A stretch of DNA of 64,000 nt, taken from the NCBI GenBank assembly GCA_024195265.1, contig JAJLRJ010000009.1, positions 13,406,291 to 13,470,290 on the forward strand, read 5' to 3'. The stretch comes from Dendrophyllia cribrosa. Taxonomy: Eukaryota > Cnidaria > Anthozoa > Scleractinia > Dendrophylliidae. The translations under genes and the position numbers were made by a program. The first letter of the stretch is position 1, and each line of letters starts with the position of its first letter. Under the pieces are notes generated by a model, which saw only the letters and a program-made list of their open reading frames with translations, did not search any database and had not been told where the DNA came from. Shown one piece after another: positions 24,001 to 33,000 of this stretch.

Positions 24001-27000
24001 GGCCTAACAGCGTTGCCCTCTGAAGACCCTCTGAACAAGCTTAACTAAGATGAAACTTAACTTAGGTGAAAGGTCGGAATTAAGATTGACGACCGGGCTA
24101 TTTTTCAATTTTAGCAATTCTCAAAAACAGTAAGCTTAAGCTTGTTACCCGACCGTCTGCACAGTACATTTAGACCGTACAAAAGTTCACAAAAACAACT
24201 TTTTCTCCGTCTAGAATAACTATTACGACTATTTTCCGAATAAAATACACTTGTTGCTTGCCACAAAATGCCCGAGAAACTGATTTGGAAATCCAAATTG
24301 CAAAAATACACAAACATATTTACATAATTATAAGGCGACGCGAGTATAAAATCTAAAGCTGTGTTCACACTAGGTCGAAACATGATTAGTCTGATCACGA
24401 ATGAAACATGTTTCATCATAAGAAGTGTTCACATCAAGCAGTGCATTGCGCGAATCATGATTGAAACATGATTAGTCTGATCATGATTGAAACTACCTCA
24501 CGAGGTAGTTTCAATCATGATCACACTGAACACATTCAAAATGGCGGATGGATGCGGAGAAGACACGAGTGTGCAAAAGAACCAAAATTGGAGCTTTTAT
24601 GAAGCCAAATGTCTAGTCGAAGTATGGGCAGACGAGGAAATACAACGACAATTAGCGGTAATGGGAAGGAAACAAAACATATGGGAGAACATTGCCGCAA
24701 AACTGAATGAGAATGGTTTTAAGCGTACCGCATCGCAAAACAGCATAAATGATTCAACCATGCATGAAACGTGTTTGAAACCGACATCTGATGTGATGTG
24801 AACAATGCCAGAACAAACACGTTTACGCGAAACATGTTTAGTTGAAACATTGTTTACTCTAAACATGTTTCGGCTTTAATGTGAACGCAGCTTAAGTCTT
24901 GTTTTGTTTACATAAAATCGCTTTTCAATCTATGTAATGAATGAACAAACACATAAAAATAGACAACACAAAGAAGATTAATCTTCTTTCGAAAAATTTT
25001 ATTCAAATCTCCATTAGTTTATGTTTAAAAGCAAAACGCAAAACGCGCATCGAGGCCGAACCGTGTCTTCGATGAAATTCAAGAAATTAATACAACTGAA
25101 TTTAAGCTACACGTTTAAAAATAATTCTCCAAAACTAAAGTGAACAAAAACAAAAAGTCAATCACAGATTGATATCAAGATAAATTCCCATCGAAAAATG
25201 TAATTTGTTTTACCTTTAAGTCCCTCCGGCGACAACTGCGCTTGGAAATTCTTTAAATCTCCGCTTTGGTGCTGAAATCCGTAAAACGAACCCATCTCCT
25301 CGAAGCAAGATTTTATCCCTGAAAGCTCTTCTTTTTCCACTAAAGCGGCTTCTGAGTATCCCTTAATTAGTATCCCTGTCTTGAGTAGCAAACCACGAAA
25401 AAATGCAGGAAAATAACGACTTTAATTTAAACCGTTTTCTCCGCTCAGTAAACACAGCAAAACATCAAAGTGTTTTCCCAGCTGACGTGACATTCGGCCG
25501 TGTAACCGCGCGAAAAAAAAAGCCTCGCTTTAGTTTCAACATGACGTCGTACGCGCATGTTTTGCGACGTCATACGCGCCCGCGAGCTAGTCCTGCGCGA
25601 CGGAGCTACCTGCGCGACGGCGGAGGGCGGCGGGCACACGCGCGCCCGCGAAACATTCCGCTAGCCATGACCATGAAAGATGACGGGCTAGGTTCTATGA
25701 GTATGGGGCTGCGCAGCCGGGCCTTCGGCCCGGCGAGTGCTCCGCTAAAATATAAATTTACCTACATGTAGACTTTTCGCCAACGGCAACGAGAACTTTA
25801 AAAAAAGGGGTATATTAGCAAAACAATGGCTCTGCACAAGCATTACACACTTTGGTACATTTCTTTGCCGTTCTCCGCAAAACAACAACGTCAAATGACC
25901 AAATTCGAGGTTTTATGTAGAATAATTGAACACTCAACCGGGTTAATTTCCTTTCTCTGTCTGAACTTGAACGCCGTCCCTGCAAATTCACCTCCTAAAC
26001 TTGCGTTTTCATGCTACGACAGCGAGGGTGTGCAGTTGGCAACTCGCTCTCAAAACGCGACATTTCATTGGTTGGTTTACCTGGGAAAACCAATCGACCC
26101 TACTATCCATCTAGGCGTTTAGTTTTACCTTGGCAAAATTCTGTTGTTTTCCATCGCATGACCATAAAAATTTACCTGGGTAAATTTTACCAACGTAACA
26201 TCGGTTACACGTAGAAAACCATTTACCAACTTATTGTGTAGTAAAGCCGTGTAACAATGGCGCTGTTGTTTTCCAACACGTGCAAAGGAGATAAATTTTA
26301 CCTAGGTAAAATCGGTTACACAAAGAAACAACTTTACCTAAGTAAATGCAAATTTAGGCGTGCCGCGGCTATTGTTATTTCGAATTTACCTACCTGTTAA
26401 AATGGTATCGTATAACCGCGACTATTGCCTCCTGGATTTTCACGTATTAACTGACCTGTTTTAGCAAGTTGACGTTACTGGTGTTTTTTGATCTCGATTG
26501 ATCACTGGGGCACCCAGAGAGGAATAGAGCAGTTTTCAATTGAGTGTCGTAAAACCAAAACCAAAGTAATTACTCTGACCATTCACAGCAGTCGTAAACA
26601 GTCCAATGAACCAATCAGAGCTCGAAGCAGTTACATGTCGGCGGCGCCAAGCGCGGGAAAACGCGTGCGAGCAAGACACGATTGGTTTTGGTTTTACTTC
26701 TGATTGGTCGAGAAAGTGGCGCGAGATGTTTTAGCCAATCACAAAGCGACACTTTCGACACTCAATTGAAAACTGCTCTAAAGCTAATACAGTTTGATAT
26801 CTTCGTTTCTTTTAGCTGAATATTTCAGAGGCAGAGGCTTTCACCTTTCACCTTTCCGAAAATCATAGCTGTCCTTATTTCGTACCCAAAGCAACATTCT
26901 TATCACTCTTATCCCTCCAAAAACCGTTTTTGGAGGGATAAGAGTGATAAGAATGTTGCTTTGGGTACGAAATAAGGACAGCTATGATTTCGGAAAGGTG

Positions 27001-30000
27001 AAAGGTGAAAGCCTCTCTTTTGGCAAAAGACGTTAAATTTTCCGATGTTGCGATAGTTTGGGGCGATGTAGCTACACTACCGATAGTTTGAGGCGACATT
27101 TTACTTAACCCTTTCACTCCCAAGAGTGCCAAACATCAAAATTTAAGAAAAATCCCAAATTTCATTTGTAAAATATCACAAAACAAATGGTACCATGCAA
27201 AAGTACTGCCGAAGAGGTTTCATTTGAATGTCACACCATAGGTTTTCGTCCAAAAGTTAGAACAACAATACATGTCTCCATAATTGACTCTGGGAGTGAA
27301 AGGGTTAAAGTGTCTATCACCCTTAGAAAGTTATTTTCAGAATCAACTCTATGTACGTCGTGTTAGTGAGTTATAGAGATTTGAATTTACCAAATGCTAA
27401 TTAGATGACGTCAACCCGGGAATCAATTATTATACAACTACTTGTTTTCACCTCCAAGTAATATTTTTTACGAATCAATTGACTATCCACAGTTTATTTT
27501 TAGTATTTATCAAATTAATTATCCTCAAGCTGTAAACTGCGCATTGTAAATTGGCGTAGAAATGATGGCAAATTTCCGGGTTGACGTCATCTAATTAGCA
27601 TTCTCTATAACTCACAAACGCGACGTTTAAACAAGAAATATTTTACCATTCAACTATTCAATGTACATAGAGTTGATTTTGAAAATAACTTTCTAGGGGT
27701 GATAGGCACTGTTTTTAATCTAATTTATTACGAACAGCTTTTCCACTGAAACGATTTGTTAGGTGCTCTTGATTGAGGGGAATTTTATAGTCAGTGTAAA
27801 TTTTCATCAGATTTGGCATAAGTCTACTTTTGATATATTAAAATTTAGCTTGACAGCGAGGCTTAGAGGACATAAACAAAATAAACGAAGAAACATGTTT
27901 TTCATTCCCTTTGTTTTTGTCTCCAGGCCTCGCTATCAAGTTGAATTTTAATACATCGAAAGTAGGCTATTTCAGCGCAAATGACTTTCAGTTGAAAATG
28001 TTAAACAGTCGCCGTGAAATAAAAAGTCAAGGATGAACGTGTGATGTAAAAAAACAAGTCCGTTGGCAAAAAACGTTGCAAGTTGCATCTTTTCAAGACA
28101 GAAATGGTGACAAAGTTTGCAAAGTTTTATGGTTTCCGGCCAAATTAAGACCTTAAACCTGCGGAGGTAAAAACTAACCCGAGTAACACTATATTTTGCA
28201 GTGGCATCTAGGGTTCTTTAAGTCTGACTACACTCCAACTAAACGTGGCTTTGATTCGTTCTTTGGTTACTGGCTGGGTGCTGGGGACTACTGGGACCAC
28301 TCCGAGTCGGAGCCTCCTGGCTGGGGACTGGACCTGAGAAACAATACTGAGGTAATATTAGAGGTTATTGAGCAGTTGTGAAAAAACGGCTCAGTATTTT
28401 TAGAGTCAGTTTTTATTATTTCGAGCTTTTAGGCGAGAAAAAAATTAAAAATGGCGAGTAAATATGCCCAAGTTCCGTATTACACAACTTTTCGCTACAG
28501 TAGAGGCAGGTAGTGTAATGCCTTTGTTTTATATAAGGCCAAATGCAAATGACATGCTGTTCAATGTCGTTTACCATCACCTCACTTCTTTCTTCTTCTT
28601 TCTTTCTTGCTTTTCTTTGCCTAATCAGTTAAGACACCAAAGTGACAGTCCCACAAGGGTCCGCATTATATTGTTAATTCAGCAGAACGATTCAAAATAT
28701 CAAAATAAATTCTCACATTGTTTGCCTTCCTCGCATTGAAAACATTAAAAAGCAGACAGCAAACGTGAAAAATGCTCGAAAATCATGATCGTGTGGTATT
28801 TTAACAACAACAACAACAACAACTTTTTTTTTTTCAAATAATAAAACAAAATATAGTAGCAACCCGGTTTCAGCCGGTTAGGGCGGCTCGGCACCGCGGC
28901 AGAACGCACTGCGCATGAGTAGAAAACTGAGCATCCGGTGAATAACGCATTTCCGGTGACATACTGTAATCCCATGTAAATGTTGTAGTTAATTTTTTTA
29001 TCTCAGGTAATTTTTATTTTTCCATTGTTTTTGGGTATGGTAATATATGCTGATGAATTTGAAACAAAGGAAAAACAAAAATTACCTGAAATAAAAAATG
29101 AACTACAACATAAACAACATAAAACTCCCGTACCGCGAAGTTTGAAAACAAAAAGTAAGAGTTATAAAACAAAGGTAGAGAAAAAGTTTGTTTCGTTGAA
29201 AAGTTTTTTCATCGTTCAAGTTTCAAGCGTTTGCACCAAGGGGTTTGGTGTTTGCACCAACAACGAAATAAGTCTTCACTCCATCTCGAAATGTATTCAT
29301 GCAAGAACCGATCGTGTACGTACCATAATTTTCTTCGGTTTTGGTCCTTTTATCATTGCATCTAGAAAATCTAGGTCTGTTGGTTCATGCAGAAATGTTG
29401 TTTTATGCTGTTCGCATCGATGTTGACTGGTAGTTTAACGGACCGAAAGTGCTTGAAGTTTACGCATGCGCAAACGTTCTGCCGCGGTGCCGGGCGGCTC
29501 ACAACAGTTTCTAGTAATATATTTCCAGCATTAATTACACTCACGGCTTGGATCAGTACAATAATTATTTATCAGTTGATGGTGCAATTATGGTATCAAA
29601 TAAATGCCCAGTCATTGGTGAACAAGTTAGGGCCATCATCATGACGTAACAGGTTACCATAGTCACAGTATAACCTGATAAAGACACCCTTTATTTTTAG
29701 CTTTAAGTGCTATAACTAAAAAACGAGCTTGGTGACCCCCATGATGGAAAATGCCAGTAACTGTTGCGAGCCACCTTAATCTCTCTTGACGCCGTGATAA
29801 ACTTCTTAATGTTTTTATTTTGCCATTGAACATATTCATATCTCACTTTTGAAGCCGGTGCCCACGGAGTGGGGAAACTACCGCACCCATCTCTTCACAG
29901 ACCGAGCTGTGGACGTGATAAATTCGCACAACACCTCCAAGCCATTGTTCCTGTATTTGGCTCACGAGGCGGTCCATAGTGCACTCGCACACCAACCTCT

Positions 30001-33000
30001 GCAAGCTCCTCAGGATCTGATAAACAAGTTTAAAGACACTATTTACGATGAAAATCGCAGAGTTTTTGCTGCAATGGCTACTGCTCTGGATCAATCTATT
30101 GGAAAGGTGCGGTGCTGTGCAAAATTAGTTGTATGAACAGCTTTTTTCTAAAAGGAATTGTGTTTCCTGCAAAAATCATCCTAAAACGAATTTTAGCAGT
30201 GTGTATTGTTTGAGCCAAAACGGGTACGAAATTTCTATTTATTTATTTTATTCATTTATTTAATTTTTTTTATTTATATATCATGATCCGCAAAGGTTTT
30301 CCATACGCGTGAATGTGCAGTTGTAAAGTGCTAATTAAAAAAAATGTGCAATTACAGATGCAGGTGTAAATAAATAGAATAATTATAATTGAAGTTGTCA
30401 TTGGTCAGCAATATGGGTGGCCAAGGCAGACTTGAAGTTGTCGACAGTAGATTGTTCAATGAGTATTTGGCAAGGAGTTCCAATGTTTAACTGTTTTGGA
30501 GAAGAAAGTATACTTGTAGGTATGACCTCAACTGCTGAACTTCTAACTTCCAAAATTGCAACTTGATGGAACTTTCGTGTAGCGTGGGGTCAGACTGTTT
30601 CCATCTTCCTAGAAAAAATACTTTTGTACGGGTCTGCGAAATTTCGGAGGTAATCGCACTTTCAGATTTGTCCTAGCTTGTGGACAGGCCTGGTTGGAGG
30701 TAGGGCGCAAAGAAAGGCCATAAAAAATTCCCCTCGGTTCGCTTCGATCCCCGCCTTTCTTTTCGTCCTATCCCTAATCAGACGGCCTGTTCACAGGCTA
30801 AATTTGTCCGCGTGGTCAAATTTTCTTTTTCTTTTTGCGATCCCGGTACAAAGGTCATAGGTTCGAATCCTGTCCAGTCGAGAAAACCTTTTTAGGCTCT
30901 AATTGCAACTCCTTCAGTTGCCAGGTTGCTGTATGTCTGCGATGATCACATTTCATATACACATTATCTCATTGAATTTAGTTATGAAAGAATCGTGTTT
31001 TATCCATTTGACACTATATGGGTGTAAATGTTGTCGTCGAATCCCAACAAACTCTTCGCGGACCTTCACGAAGTTACTCATGAGACTATAGAACAAGCGA
31101 AATAGAACCTACAGAGGACTTACATGGGCAAATGTAAATTGGTTGGAGATGGTGGAAGAGAATAAAAGGTTTATAAAACAATCTGATTTGTTCCTTTAAA
31201 TTTTTATTCCGGTATAAGGTGGTCGACACACTTAAAGAACGAGGAATGTACGACAACTCAGTAATAGTATTCAGCACCGACAATGGCGGCCCTGCGGATG
31301 GCGTGAACCGCAATACAGCGTGTAATTATCCCCTGCGAGGAACCAAGTATACCTTGTGGGATGGTGCGTGTTCTTTTTAATTGTACTATCAGATTACCGC
31401 GAAAAAGTAAATTAATGTTGGCTTTTGAGGGAAAACAAGTAAAAAACTGAATTGACCTGGCGTGCGTTTCTCTAAAGTTCCGAAGACTGTTCGGACTCGA
31501 AAGCTATTTTTTAAATGTATTTTTTAACGAAAGGCGTTGGAGGTTTTAGCCCCCAAATGAGCTAAAGTTGTGTAGTAAACGTAAGGTTTTATTGCTTAGC
31601 TTTTAAAATCAACAAAAACCGAATCTTTATTGGTAAATATTCTGCACGTAACACATCTTTTCGGGTCCGAAAAGTTTTCGGGACTTTCGAGAAACGCACG
31701 CCACTGGTGCCTGACCAACCTCGGCCCCAGGGCCTTCTCCGCTTTTCGCTTTCAAAATGGCGGAGCATTCCCCAGGTAGAAACCCTAGGACGAGGCTGCC
31801 TAAATACTTCAAAACTACTGGCGTGTAGAACATCATGAAATGTCTTCGTTTGGCTTCAACAATGGTTTCAGATCGCCAGAAAACAGACACGACTACCAAT
31901 CGCTCGAAATAACCTCCAAAAACGCCCTTTCATCGTTTGTCACGTGACACAATTCTCGGAGTATTTTAACTTATCCTCGAGGCCGGAATTATGATTATCA
32001 TAAAATATTAAGTGCCCATGAATTTATGGTTACCATAATTTTGTGGCACAAAAGTAGAACCGAAGAAAGACTTAGTTCTAATCAACAATCTCGGAAAAAT
32101 ACAAAATACTCGGCAAAATCGCATCACGGCGCGCGAAGGACAACAAAGGTCAAGCATGGCTGGTGAGTGTATTATTTTGTAAAATAGAATAATTACGTTT
32201 CGTCATTTAGTATGATCTTTTATTTTACCCGAGACAGCTCACACAGTTGTTCCAGTGTTTTCGTGAATTACCGTCGTCCATCTTGGATTAGTCGAGCATT
32301 CCAATACTTTAACCCCAGATCCTCTCGGTTTCTACTGTTGTGCCACAAAATTATGGTAATCATAAATTCATGGTCACTTAATATTTTATGATAATCATAA
32401 TTCCGGCCTCGAGGATAAGTTGAGTATTTTCGCAGGAGCCTTCAGTTGTGCTAGAATTTTTACGCCCGCCCCGCCATTTCGAAAGTGGACAAGTCCCTGG
32501 GGACGAGCTTGGTGCCTGACGAGAAACGGAGAAGCTCACGCTGTCTTGACAAATAAAAAAATGTGCGCACAGCAAAAAGCACTTTCCGAGATCGGGGTTT
32601 GTACTTTTGGGATTTCTTTCAAGCATAAAATTTATTGTTACTTTCAAAGCTTGACAGAATTTAAGTTAATCACTGTCTGACGATGTTATTTTTCGCGGTA
32701 AGTTAGCATAATCTTGCTAGAGGCCTAATCAGCCTCATCAACCCGAGTTGAAAGAAAGTTATCTATCTATCTTCTCCCCACACAGGTGGCGTACGAGGAA
32801 CATCCTTCATTCACAGTCCTCTCTTAAAATCAAAAGGCCGCGTGAGCATGGACCTAATGCATCTATCAGACTGGCTCCCTACCCTGTATGGGCGCGCAGG
32901 AGGGAACATTAGCAATCTTGTTGGTATAGATGGGTATGATATGTGGTCCACGCTGTCAGAAGAAAGAGAGACACCGAGGAGGGAACTACTTCACAATATT

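Larger units (their letters stand above)
23926..26430. mobile_element. 2.5-kb TIR element with TTTACCTAGGTAAA subterminal palindromes
   Basis: The left end TAGTCGCGGTCACACC and right end (read inverted) TAGTCGCGGTTATACG match. TA on both sides is a possible target duplication. Palindromic TTTACCTAGGTAAA-like words cluster near 23950-23985 and at 26165-26400. A related right end lies at 56130-56225. Inside are the nested Harbinger element (24357-24892), a GC-rich block (25540-25740) and a minus-strand candidate exon at 25391-25210. The latter starts [20 protein letters not shown] and stops at a GTAAAA donor-like site. I do not recognise that peptide. Confidence 0.5.

Noticed and set aside
25403..25771. 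122-residue Arg-rich frame
   Set aside because: It spans the GC-rich CpG block inside a transposon; the composition explains the lack of stops and no domain is visible.
30850..30895. tRNA-like B box (GGTTCGAATCC)
   Set aside because: No matching A box or cloverleaf upstream; at most the tail of a tRNA-derived SINE.
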